A DNA stretch of 5,471 bases from the NCBI GenBank assembly GCA_913058195.1, contig CAJXPP010000161.1:1-5471 (forward strand), given 5' to 3'. Positions within the stretch are counted from its first letter, which is position 1; each line of letters begins with the position of its first letter. The notes beneath the pieces are model-generated. The model made no database searches and had not been told where the DNA came from. It was given only the letters and a program-made list of their open reading frames with translations. Shown here in pieces: positions 1 to 5,471 of this stretch. This stretch comes from an uncultured Gammaproteobacteria bacterium (GTDB taxonomy: Bacteria; Pseudomonadota; Gammaproteobacteria; Nitrosococcales; Methylophagaceae). Position numbers and translations under genes: made by a program.

Positions 1-169
1 TATTATTGGTTTTATAAATCAGTGTCTTTTTGGTCTTCTTGCTTAACTGAGATGCATTAGAAAACTCGATGATACCTTCATTATTTGTTTGTTTAACAAC
101 GGGAGCGGCATACATTATGGTGCCAAATAAGTAGTAAGTAATAGTGAATAGGAAGGTTTTTGCTAGCAT
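1..169 (-). CDS. Secreted protein, N-terminal fragment (DUF4124-like; gene runs off the left edge)
   Basis: An open frame of 56 codons starts with ATG at 169-167 and stays open to the window edge, so the 3' part is missing. Residues 1-21 look like a Sec signal peptide: a Lys at position 4, a hydrophobic stretch (FLFTITYYLFGTIMY), then a likely cleavage after Ala21. The mature start contains VVK, NNEG and IIEFSN, a pattern that aligns without gaps to the DUF4124 motif of the protein at 3860-4324 (VFK, DEN, THYS). The start codon overlaps the fumarase stop codon by one base (TAATG), which suggests translational coupling; no strong Shine-Dalgarno is visible. In gammaproteobacteria such N-termini can precede lytic transglycosylase domains, and the following basic stretch with LIYK would fit, but the catalytic part is outside the window. 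The reading frame and signal peptide are fairly sure; the function is a guess. Confidence 0.6.
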   Translation of the reverse strand, partial: MLAKTFLFTITYYLFGTIMYAAPVVKQTNNEGIIEFSNASQLSKKTKKTLIYKTNN

Positions 170-1704
170 TAAGCTGTTGAGGAACTGCTATTAATAGGAA
201 TATCAGCAATTTTTTGCTTCCATTCCTTTGGCCCCGATTGATGAACTGAATCACCTAGGCTATCTACTGCAACGGTAACAGGCATATTTTCAATATAAAA
301 CTCGCGTACAGCTTCCATACCTATTTCTTCAAAGGCCACAATGCGTGATGATTTAATCGCTTTTGAAACAAGGTAGGCACTGCCGCCAACAGCAATTAAG
401 TAAACTGATTTATGTTGCTTAATCGACTCAATAGCGATTGCCCCACGTTCAGCCTTACCTATCATTCCCATTAAACCAGTTTTTTCCAACATCATATCGG
501 TGAATTTATCCATCCGCGTCGCTGTGGTAGGGCCTGCTGGACCAACAATTTCATTATTTACAGGATCAACAGGACCAACATAATAAATAAAGCGGCCATT
601 AAAATCTAAGCCTTCTGGTAATGTTTGTTGGGTGGCGAATAAATCAGCTATCTTCTTATGAGCAGCATCACGACCAGTCAATAAATGACCCGATAGTAAT
701 AAGGTTTCACCTGGTTGCCATTGTTCAATATCAGCTTGAGTGATGGTATCTAAATTAACGTGACGGGTATTTTCAGCAGCTTGCCATGTGATTTCTGGCC
801 AGTCTGATAAGGCAGGTGGCTCAAATTGGGCAGGGCCACTGCCATCAAGAATGAAATGGGTATGTCGAGTGGCGGCACAGTTAGGAATTAAGGCTATAGG
901 CAACGATGCAGCATGAGTGGGGTAATCACTTATTTTGACATCTAGCACGGTTGTTAGCCCACCCAAGCCCTGTGCACCAATACCCAGTTGGTTTATTTTT
1001 TCATATAACTCAACGCGTAATTTCTCGGCAGCAGTTTCGGGACCACGTTTGATTAGATCTTGAATGTCAATTGGCTGCATTAATGCTTCTTTAGCCATTA
1101 GCATTGCTTTTTCGGCAGTGCCACCAACACCAAGACTTATAATGCCAGGAGGGCACCAGCCAGCGCCCATTTTAGGTACTGTATCTAGCACCCAATCAAC
1201 AATACTGTCACTTGGATTGAGTATGGCGAATTTAGCTTTGTTTTCACTGCCACCACCTTTGGCTGCAATATGCACTTCGATAGTGTCACCTAATACCATT
1301 TCGGTATGCACAATGGCAGGCGTATTATCTTTAGTATTTCGACGGGCACCAAGTGGATCGCTGACTACTGAGGCGCGTAATACATTATCTGGATGTAAAT
1401 ATGCACGACGGACACCTTCATTGACCATACTATCAATGGTTTGGTCTGTTTGCCATTGCACGTCCATTCCGACTTTAAGAAAGACATTTACAATGCCTGT
1501 ATCTTGGCAGATAGGGCGTTTATCTTCAGCGCACATGCGAGAGTTGACTAATATTTGGGCAATCGCATCTTTTGCAGCTGGAGACTGCTCTAACTTATAG
1601 GCCTTAGCCATGGCTTGAATAAAGTCTTTAGGGTGATAGCAGGCAATAAACTGTAATGCATCTGCAATACTACCTATGAAGTCTTGTTTGTTAATTACAG
1701 TCAT
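169..1704 (-). CDS. fumA: Fumarate hydratase class I (4Fe-4S, aerobic type)
   Basis: This enzyme reversibly hydrates fumarate to L-malate in the TCA cycle, in the cytoplasm, using an oxygen-sensitive 4Fe-4S cluster. Residue numbers here count from the GTG at 1719; subtract 5 for the ATG start. The three expected cluster cysteines are visible: Cys71 in PICQDTG, Cys189 in GWCPPG and Cys281 in PNCAATRH. Other family landmarks are KGGGSENK (154-161), His269 in YPTHA, SGHLLTGRDAAHKK (343-356), GPTTATRMD (396-404) and GKAERG (421-426). Compared with Leishmania fumarase as I recall it, Asp73, His269, Arg350 and Arg402 fall at active-site positions. Both the alpha (N-terminal) and beta (C-terminal) domains are present in one chain of about 511 residues, close to the usual 505-550. 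ATG at 1704 is preferred because the family begins MTVI and because the upstream GTG lies inside the ribosome binding site. The gene follows proS by 24 nt. The C-terminus ends in a short serine run. Whether to name it fumA or fumB cannot be decided from sequence alone. Confidence 0.95.
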   Translation of the reverse strand: MTVINKQDFIGSIADALQFIACYHPKDFIQAMAKAYKLEQSPAAKDAIAQILVNSRMCAEDKRPICQDTGIVNVFLKVGMDVQWQTDQTIDSMVNEGVRRAYLHPDNVLRASVVSDPLGARRNTKDNTPAIVHTEMVLGDTIEVHIAAKGGGSENKAKFAILNPSDSIVDWVLDTVPKMGAGWCPPGIISLGVGGTAEKAMLMAKEALMQPIDIQDLIKRGPETAAEKLRVELYEKINQLGIGAQGLGGLTTVLDVKISDYPTHAASLPIALIPNCAATRHTHFILDGSGPAQFEPPALSDWPEITWQAAENTRHVNLDTITQADIEQWQPGETLLLSGHLLTGRDAAHKKIADLFATQQTLPEGLDFNGRFIYYVGPVDPVNNEIVGPAGPTTATRMDKFTDMMLEKTGLMGMIGKAERGAIAIESIKQHKSVYLIAVGGSAYLVSKAIKSSRIVAFEEIGMEAVREFYIENMPVTVAVDSLGDSVHQSGPKEWKQKIADIPINSSSSTA

Positions 1705-1714
1705 ATTGGCGGAG

Positions 1715-1721
1715 TCCACCT
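1715..1721 (-). promoter_or_regulatory. Ribosome binding site deciding the fumarase start
   Basis: On the minus strand AGGTGGA lies 10 nt before the ATG at 1704-1702. The alternative in-frame GTG at 1719-1717 is part of this same purine run and has no ribosome site of its own, so the shorter protein starting MTVINKQDF is the better model. Confidence 0.6.
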
Positions 1722-1728
1722 AAATAAA

Positions 1729-3441
1729 TTATGTTGTAAGACGCTTTTTAAGTTCAGCGACAACATCAGTAATAGCAAATTCATCACTTTCGCCATCAAC
1801 TCGGCGTTTGTACTCAATCATACCAGCATCGAGACCACGCTCACCTAATACTAGACGGTGAGGAATACCCATTAATTCCATATCAGCAAAGCTCACGCCT
1901 GGACGTAAACCTCGGTCATCTATTAATACATCGATGCCTGCATTAAGTAACTGTGAATAAATTTCATCAGCTGCTTCACGAACACGTACTGATTTTTTGG
2001 CATTCATTGGTACTAATACCACTTGAAAAGGTGCAACTGCTAAAGGCCATACAATGCCGCGTTCATCATGATTTTGTTCAATAGTAGCAGCAACAACGCG
2101 CGATACACCAATACCATAACAGCCCATTGTTAGAATTTGTGACTTACCTGTTTCAGCTAATACATTTGCGTTCAATGCTTTACTGTAATTATCACCCAAT
2201 TGGAAAATATGACCCACTTCAATTCCACGGGCGATATCAAGCGAACCTTGACCATCTGGACTAGCATCACCAGCAACAACATTACGTAAATCAGCTGTTT
2301 CAGGTTCTACTAGATCTCTCGCCCAGTTTACACCTGTTAAATGTTTATCATTTTCATTGGCACCACAAACGAAATCAGCTAAATGAGCTGCAGAGCGGTC
2401 AACAATGACAGGAATAGTTAAACCAACAGGACCGATTGAGCCAATGTTAGCGCCACAGTGTGTTAATACTTGTTGGGGGGTTGCAAATGTAAGAGGCGCT
2501 GCAACAGCAGGGTGTTTCTCAGCTTTAATTTCATTTAAGTCATGATCGCCGCGTAATACTATGGCGACGACGCTATCTTCTTGTTCACCCTCAACTAATA
2601 GTGTTTTAAGGCATTGCTGTGCAGGAATGGATAAGAATTTGCACACTTCGTCGATGGTATGCTGCTTAGGCGTATCTACGAAAGTCATTTCAGCAGAGGG
2701 GGAAGGACGCTCACCTGTAGGTGCTAAAGCTTCCGCTAATTCGACATTGGCAGCATAATCACTGCTATCACTAAACGCGATATCATCTTCACCTGATTGG
2801 GCAAGTACATGGAATTCATGTGATTGTTCGCCACCGATACTCCCTGTGTCAGCTTGTACCGAGCGAAAATTTAAGCCGATGCGATTAAAAATACGGCTAT
2901 ATGCAGCATGCATTTCATCGTAGGTCTGTTGCAATGACTCATGATCTAGATGGAAGGAATAGGCATCTTTCATCAAAAATTCACGTGAGCGCATTACACC
3001 AAAACGTGGACGAATTTCATCACGAAATTTAGTTTGAATTTGGTAGAAGGTAATTGGTAGCTGTTTATAACTACGCACTTCTTGGCTGACTAAATCAGTA
3101 ATAACTTCTTCATGAGTCGGTCCGTAACAAAATTCACGATTATGGCGATCAGTGACGCGCAATAACTCAGGGCCATATTTTTCCCAACGCTTGGTTTGAT
3201 GCCATAGTTCAGCGGGTTGAATTGTTGGCATTAATAACTCTTGCGCGCCTGCACGGGCCATTTCTTCACGTACAATCGTTTCGACTTTACGTAGTACTTT
3301 TAACCCCATTGGTAGCCAAGTGTATAGACCAGAAGCAAGGCGACGAATCAAGCCTGCTCTAAGCATAAGCTGATGGCTAATTACTTCAGCATCAGCAGGT
3401 GTTTCTTTCAATGTTGCAATAAGTATTTGTGACGCGCGCAT
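1729..3441 (-). CDS. proS: Prolyl-tRNA synthetase (bacterial type, with INS editing domain)
   Basis: This class II aminoacyl-tRNA synthetase joins L-proline to tRNA-Pro using ATP, in the cytoplasm, and is essential for translation. The 570 residues align end to end with E. coli ProS (572) as I recall it. The N-terminus (MRASQ, then LKETPADAEVISHQLM) fixes the start at ATG 3441. Catalytic-core landmarks are RPRFGVMRSREFLMKDAYSF (144-163), GPTHEE (107-112) and motif 3, GCYGIGVSR (440-448). The insertion (INS) domain, which clears mischarged Ala-tRNA-Pro, spans roughly residues 224-407 and keeps Lys279, matching the E. coli residue important for editing. The C-terminal anticodon-binding domain starts near residue 470 (PFQVVLVPMN) and includes DDRGLRPGVSFADMELMGIP (508-527). 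A weak AGG lies 15 nt before the ATG, so the Shine-Dalgarno is poor. The gene is 63 nt downstream of the MIF-like gene and 24 nt upstream of the fumarase, all on one strand. Nothing looks truncated or missing. Confidence 0.98.
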   Translation of the reverse strand: MRASQILIATLKETPADAEVISHQLMLRAGLIRRLASGLYTWLPMGLKVLRKVETIVREEMARAGAQELLMPTIQPAELWHQTKRWEKYGPELLRVTDRHNREFCYGPTHEEVITDLVSQEVRSYKQLPITFYQIQTKFRDEIRPRFGVMRSREFLMKDAYSFHLDHESLQQTYDEMHAAYSRIFNRIGLNFRSVQADTGSIGGEQSHEFHVLAQSGEDDIAFSDSSDYAANVELAEALAPTGERPSPSAEMTFVDTPKQHTIDEVCKFLSIPAQQCLKTLLVEGEQEDSVVAIVLRGDHDLNEIKAEKHPAVAAPLTFATPQQVLTHCGANIGSIGPVGLTIPVIVDRSAAHLADFVCGANENDKHLTGVNWARDLVEPETADLRNVVAGDASPDGQGSLDIARGIEVGHIFQLGDNYSKALNANVLAETGKSQILTMGCYGIGVSRVVAATIEQNHDERGIVWPLAVAPFQVVLVPMNAKKSVRVREAADEIYSQLLNAGIDVLIDDRGLRPGVSFADMELMGIPHRLVLGERGLDAGMIEYKRRVDGESDEFAITDVVAELKKRLTT

Positions 3442-3504
3442 GTGTATTTTTATAACCTGTTGTTAAGGTGTTAATTAAAGACGTTTATTGATGAAAGTTA
3501 AAAA

Positions 3505-3840
3505 TTAGAAAGTTGCGTGGTTCCAACCCCAGTTTTGTCTTTCTGAATCAGTCATACTGATGTAAATTCTATCACCAGAAATGCCTAACTCGTTAGTAAT
3601 TAATGAACATAAAGCATCGGAAAATGCTGAACGATCTGAAGGTAGTCCTAAGGCTCTGTAATCTAAGAAGGCAGTAGGTGAATTATCGCCACCCATTAAC
3701 ATATTAGTTTGATCTTCAATAGCTATCATGACGTAATTTTCTGCTTTCCCCGCTGCTTTGGATACAGTTTGGCTAGAAATTTTTAATAAGTTGGTTTGAT
3801 CAGAAACCGTAGCATTAGTGGTGATTTTTAAGTAAGGCAT
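3505..3840 (-). CDS. MIF-like protein (macrophage migration inhibitory factor / phenylpyruvate tautomerase family)
   Basis: The protein has 111 residues, against about 115 for human MIF, and belongs to the tautomerase superfamily, whose members form trimers of beta-alpha-beta repeats. Pro2 follows the initiator Met and would become the N-terminal proline base after Met removal. Other matches to human MIF as I recall it are GKxxxYV (31-37), the MGG segment (49-51), GISGDRIYIS (86-95) and the C-terminal GWNHATF (105-111), equivalent to GWNNSTF. The CxxC motif linked to oxidoreductase activity in human MIF is absent; the only cysteine is Cys78. No signal peptide is seen, so it should be cytoplasmic. 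AAGGAG lies 10 nt before the ATG at 3840. The gene follows the DUF4124 gene after 19 nt and is probably cotranscribed with it and proS. The family is clear; the biological role and substrate in bacteria are not. Confidence 0.92.
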   Translation of the reverse strand: MPYLKITTNATVSDQTNLLKISSQTVSKAAGKAENYVMIAIEDQTNMLMGGDNSPTAFLDYRALGLPSDRSAFSDALCSLITNELGISGDRIYISMTDSERQNWGWNHATF

Positions 3841-3850
3841 AAGATTAGGA

Positions 3851-3856
3851 CTCCTT
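3851..3856 (-). promoter_or_regulatory. Ribosome binding site of the MIF-like gene
   Basis: A perfect AAGGAG on the minus strand sits 10 nt upstream of ATG 3840-3838, just inside the 19-nt gap after the upstream gene's stop codon. It supports this start, which also exposes the required proline at position 2. Confidence 0.65.
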
Positions 3857-3859
3857 AAA

Positions 3860-4324
3860 TTAGTTACAATACTTGTCTATTTCTTGCTGTATATCAGCAA
3901 TCTTTTGTTGACGTTGCTCTTCATTGGGTTCAATGACATTGCCATTTTCATCTAACATTCGGCGACCAGGGTTATTTTGGTATTGACTTAGGTTGTGCCT
4001 ACTTGTTTCGCAATACTCTGCTTTTTTTGCAAGTTTTGCCTGTTCCTTTTTGGCCGTTTCTCTCTTTGTTTCATTTTCTTCATAACTACCTTCTAATTTT
4101 TCAATTAAGGTATCGACTTCTTTTTGGGCGATAGCTGGATCTACTGCAGGAGGAAGAGGGCCTTTAATAAGCTCAAATTCTTGGCCAGGATCAAGAGGGG
4201 CTCGTTCTGAATAATGGGTCATTTTATTTTCATCGACCCATTTAAATACATCTGCAAATAAGCTATGCGAGAAACCTAATAAGATAAAAAAGAGGTAACT
4301 AAATCGCGAATAATGTGTAAACAT
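3860..4324 (-). CDS. Secreted DUF4124 domain protein with charged helical tail
   Basis: The model has 154 residues from ATG 4324. Residues 1-24 form a Sec signal peptide (Arg7, then a hydrophobic FSYLFFILLGFSHSLFA) with likely cleavage after Ala24. The mature protein opens directly with a DUF4124 motif, DVFKWVDENKMTHYSERAP (25-43), a short domain found at the N-terminus of many proteobacterial exported proteins and of unknown function. A proline-rich linker (PLPPAVDP, about 56-63) follows. Residues about 65-115 are rich in Glu, Lys and Ala (ETKRETAKKEQAKLAKKAEY) and probably helical or coiled-coil. The C-terminus is again Gln/Glu-rich. Two cysteines (105 and 153) could form a disulfide in the periplasm. 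The GTG at 4333, three codons upstream, is an alternative start but lies inside the Shine-Dalgarno. This is the first gene of the minus-strand cluster. The domain call is good; the function is unknown. Confidence 0.9.
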   Translation of the reverse strand: MFTHYSRFSYLFFILLGFSHSLFADVFKWVDENKMTHYSERAPLDPGQEFELIKGPLPPAVDPAIAQKEVDTLIEKLEGSYEENETKRETAKKEQAKLAKKAEYCETSRHNLSQYQNNPGRRMLDENGNVIEPNEEQRQQKIADIQQEIDKYCN

Positions 4325-4382
4325 ATGAACCACCTTATTACATTAACTAATTCAATTCTACGCCAAAGCTGAGAACCATAAA
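4325..4382. promoter_or_regulatory. Divergent intergenic region, likely promoters for both flanking genes
   Basis: This 58-bp AT-rich gap lies between the start codons of two divergent genes, so promoters for the minus-strand cluster and for the pseudouridine synthase should lie here or just inside the flanking coding sequence. The best candidate seen is a minus-strand TAGAAT (4355-4360), one mismatch from the sigma-70 -10 consensus, with only a weak TTTATG 16 nt upstream. It would give a leader of about 24 nt for the DUF4124 gene. No clear -35 element, operator or inverted repeat was found, and no good plus-strand promoter. The assignment rests mainly on gene geometry. Confidence 0.35.
4330..4336 (-). 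promoter_or_regulatory. Ribosome binding site deciding the DUF4124 gene start
   Basis: On the minus strand AAGGTGG ends 5 nt before ATG 4324-4322, with the AAGG core 8 nt from it. The in-frame GTG at 4333-4331 is embedded in this site and so is not a credible start. The ATG also gives the more typical signal peptide. Confidence 0.65.
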
Positions 4383-5219
4383 ATGCCTTTTATAACACAA
4401 CGATTTGAAAAACACATCGAAGTGAGTCAAAAAGAACGTAATGCAGTAGATTTATTGTCTCAAGAAACAGGGTTTTCTAAGCAAAAAATTAAACTAATTA
4501 TGCAAAAAGGGGCTGTTTGGCTAAGTAGAGGCAAAAAAACTCAACGACTTCGACGAGCTAAAAAGAGTCTGAATATCGGTGAAACTGTTCACTTGTATTA
4601 TGACCCTGATGTATTAGAAAAACTGCCTGCTGAACCACAGTTGATTGCAGATGAAGGTCGATACAGTATATGGAATAAACCATATGGCCTGTTATCCCAA
4701 GGCTCGAAGTGGGGAGACCATTGCACTATTACTCGTTGGGCTGAGCAACACCTAAAACCACAGCGGGTTAGTTTTGTTGTGCATCGCTTAGATCGCGCTG
4801 CAAATGGGCTTATTATTATTGCACATGAAAAGAATGCGGCGGCTTCTTTATCAAACTTATTTCAACAAAGACAAGTTGATAAACGCTACCAAATACTCGT
4901 GCATGGACATTTTAGGGAAGAGGCTACGGTTAATAAGCCTATTAAAGTGGATAGTGATATAGATGGTAGGCATGCGGTAAGCTATTTTACTTTTGTACGC
5001 TATGACTCTGAACATGATTGTAGTCTTTTAGATGTGTCAATCGATACGGGTCGCAAGCATCAAATTAGAAGACATAGTGCCTTATTAGGCCACCCTGTTG
5101 TAGGCGACCGTTTACATGGTACAAATACGAGTAAGCACGATCTACAGTTACAAGCATATTTTTTAAGCTTTAAATGTCCATACTCACACAGTATTAAAGC
5201 GTTTAATCTACTGGCTTAA
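4383..5219 (+). CDS. RluA-family RNA pseudouridine synthase with S4-like N-terminus
   Basis: RluA-family enzymes isomerise uridine to pseudouridine in rRNA or tRNA, in the cytoplasm. The 278-residue product has the family signature HRLDR (134-138) with the catalytic Asp137, NKPYGLLSQG (98-107), KRY (167-169), and the C-terminal GRKHQIRRH (223-231) followed by LGHPVVGDRLHG (235-246). Residues about 17-75 resemble an S4 RNA-binding domain, with FSKQKIKLIMQKGAVWL and a very basic stretch (GKKTQRLRRAKKSL, 50-63). The residues after HRLDR are AANG, where many members have TSG. The C-terminal motifs recall TruC, but TruC has no S4 domain as I remember it, so the target RNA (23S rRNA or tRNA) cannot be named. 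A weak GAGA at 4371-4374 lies 8 nt before the ATG. It is divergent from the DUF4124 gene and converges on the histidine kinase, with 14 bp between stop codons. Family is sure; subfamily is open. Confidence 0.92.
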   Translation: MPFITQRFEKHIEVSQKERNAVDLLSQETGFSKQKIKLIMQKGAVWLSRGKKTQRLRRAKKSLNIGETVHLYYDPDVLEKLPAEPQLIADEGRYSIWNKPYGLLSQGSKWGDHCTITRWAEQHLKPQRVSFVVHRLDRAANGLIIIAHEKNAAASLSNLFQQRQVDKRYQILVHGHFREEATVNKPIKVDSDIDGRHAVSYFTFVRYDSEHDCSLLDVSIDTGRKHQIRRHSALLGHPVVGDRLHGTNTSKHDLQLQAYFLSFKCPYSHSIKAFNLLA

Positions 5220-5233
5220 ATGTTAAGTACGGA

Positions 5234-5423
5234 TTATTGAGGCAATAGCAAGGTAAAGCGTGCACCACCAAGATGACTTTGTTCAAACTCTATTGATCCT
5301 TCATACGCATCAATAATATCACTAGCAATAGCTAGGCCTAAACCTTGTCCTTCCACTTGAGTATCAATACGTTGGCCACGTTGTATAATATGATTTTCAT
5401 ATTTTGCAGGAATTCCTTTACCA
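5234..5423 (-). CDS. PhoQ-like sensor histidine kinase, C-terminal fragment (cut by contig end)
   Basis: The genomic part encodes the last 62 residues, from a glycine-rich box to the stop codon at 5236-5234. It covers the end of a HATPase_c (GHKL) ATP-binding domain: GKGIP is the second half of the G1 box (normally D-x-G-x-G), RGQRIDT and GQGLGLAIA form the F/G2 region, and the end is AYEGSIEFEQS then LGGARFTLLLP. RGQR-x-DT, GQG-x-GLA and S-x-LGGAR are strongly reminiscent of E. coli PhoQ, so a membrane sensor kinase of that group is likely, but the sensor, HAMP and phosphoacceptor His regions are missing. The residues that appear upstream in the same frame (MPSLVGSEMCIRDS) come from sequencing adapter and must be removed; even the AGT serine codon has only its last base from the genome. 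That base would fit a native Asp or Asn codon. It is convergent with the pseudouridine synthase gene, 14 bp away. Confidence 0.85.
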
Positions 5424-5471
5424 CTGTCTCTTATACACATCTCCGAGCCCACGAGACTAGGCATGATCTCG
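5424..5471. other. Illumina Nextera adapter at the contig end (artefact)
   Basis: These 48 bases are synthetic. CTGTCTCTTATACACATCT (5424-5442) is the 19-bp Tn5 mosaic end used in Nextera libraries. CCGAGCCCACGAGAC (5443-5457) completes the read-2 transposon adapter. TAGGCATG (5458-5465) sits where the i7 index belongs and, from memory, equals the N706 index. ATCTCG (5466-5471) is the start of the P7 flow-cell sequence. The order and spacing match adapter read-through from a short insert that was not trimmed before assembly. It is not a Tn5 insertion, since no IS50 sequence follows. The genome sequence ends at 5423. Confidence 0.98.

Noticed and set aside
1064..1600. Plus-strand open frame of 178 codons
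   Set aside because: It lies wholly antisense inside the fumarase gene, which has all its family motifs. The translation shows no recognisable domain and is explained as a shadow frame.
2561..2758. Plus-strand open frame of 65 codons
   Set aside because: It is antisense to the INS domain of proS, with no ribosome site or recognisable similarity, so it is a shadow frame.
3450..3455. TATAAA on the minus strand as a proS promoter -10 element
   Set aside because: It lies only 8 nt from the proS start codon, which would leave almost no leader, and no -35-like hexamer is found at 16-18 nt spacing. The 63-nt gap is simply AT-rich.
5214..5226. Possible hairpin CTTAA-ATG-TTAAG as a terminator between the convergent genes
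   Set aside because: The stem is only 5 bp, A/T-rich, with a 3-nt loop and no following T-run. It is too weak to call a terminator.
1..5423. CRISPR array, tRNA/rRNA gene, insertion sequence, phage or defence gene
   Set aside because: Reading both strands shows no spaced direct repeats, no cloverleaf-like segment and no transposase, integrase or nuclease motifs. Nearly all bases are accounted for by the housekeeping and small accessory genes listed.
5424..5442. Tn5/IS50 transposon end
   Set aside because: The 19-bp sequence is the engineered mosaic end, and it is followed by Nextera adapter, index and P7 bases instead of IS50 sequence, so it is library-derived.

Overview
The window is an AT-rich fragment of a gammaproteobacterial chromosome. 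The evidence is protein similarity as I recall it: prolyl-tRNA synthetase is close to E. coli ProS along its whole length, the iron-sulfur fumarase resembles the roughly 507-residue Pseudomonas type, and the histidine kinase tail resembles PhoQ. Genus cannot be fixed from this sequence. The content is ordinary housekeeping plus a few small accessory proteins. I see no tRNA, rRNA, CRISPR array, insertion sequence or phage gene, and no convincing new biological system.

Layout. Five codirectional minus-strand genes fill positions 1 to 4324. In order of transcription they are: a secreted DUF4124-type protein (3860-4324), a MIF/phenylpyruvate tautomerase-like protein (3505-3840), prolyl-tRNA synthetase proS (1729-3441), class I fumarate hydratase (169-1704), and the first 56 codons of another secreted protein that runs off the left edge (1-169). 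The spacings are 19, 63 and 24 nt, followed by a one-base TAATG overlap, so this may be a single operon. A 58-bp divergent gap (4325-4382) separates it from a plus-strand RluA-family pseudouridine synthase with an S4-like N-terminus (4383-5219). Converging on that gene after only 14 bp is the last part of a PhoQ-like sensor histidine kinase (5234-5423).

The most important observation is technical. The last 48 bases (5424-5471) are not genomic. They are an Illumina Nextera read-2 adapter, beginning with the 19-bp Tn5 mosaic end, then an 8-base index and the start of the P7 sequence. The reading frame of the kinase fragment continues through the adapter and picks up a false ATG inside the index, giving a false N-terminus (MPSLVGSEMCIRDS). 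The true sequence ends at 5423, and the kinase is truncated by the contig end, not by mutation.

How the genes relate. ProS charges tRNA-Pro and fumarase interconverts fumarate and malate in the TCA cycle. The pseudouridine synthase modifies RNA. The two DUF4124-like secreted proteins act outside the cytoplasm, and the role of the MIF-like protein in bacteria is not established. Apart from shared transcription, no common pathway is evident.
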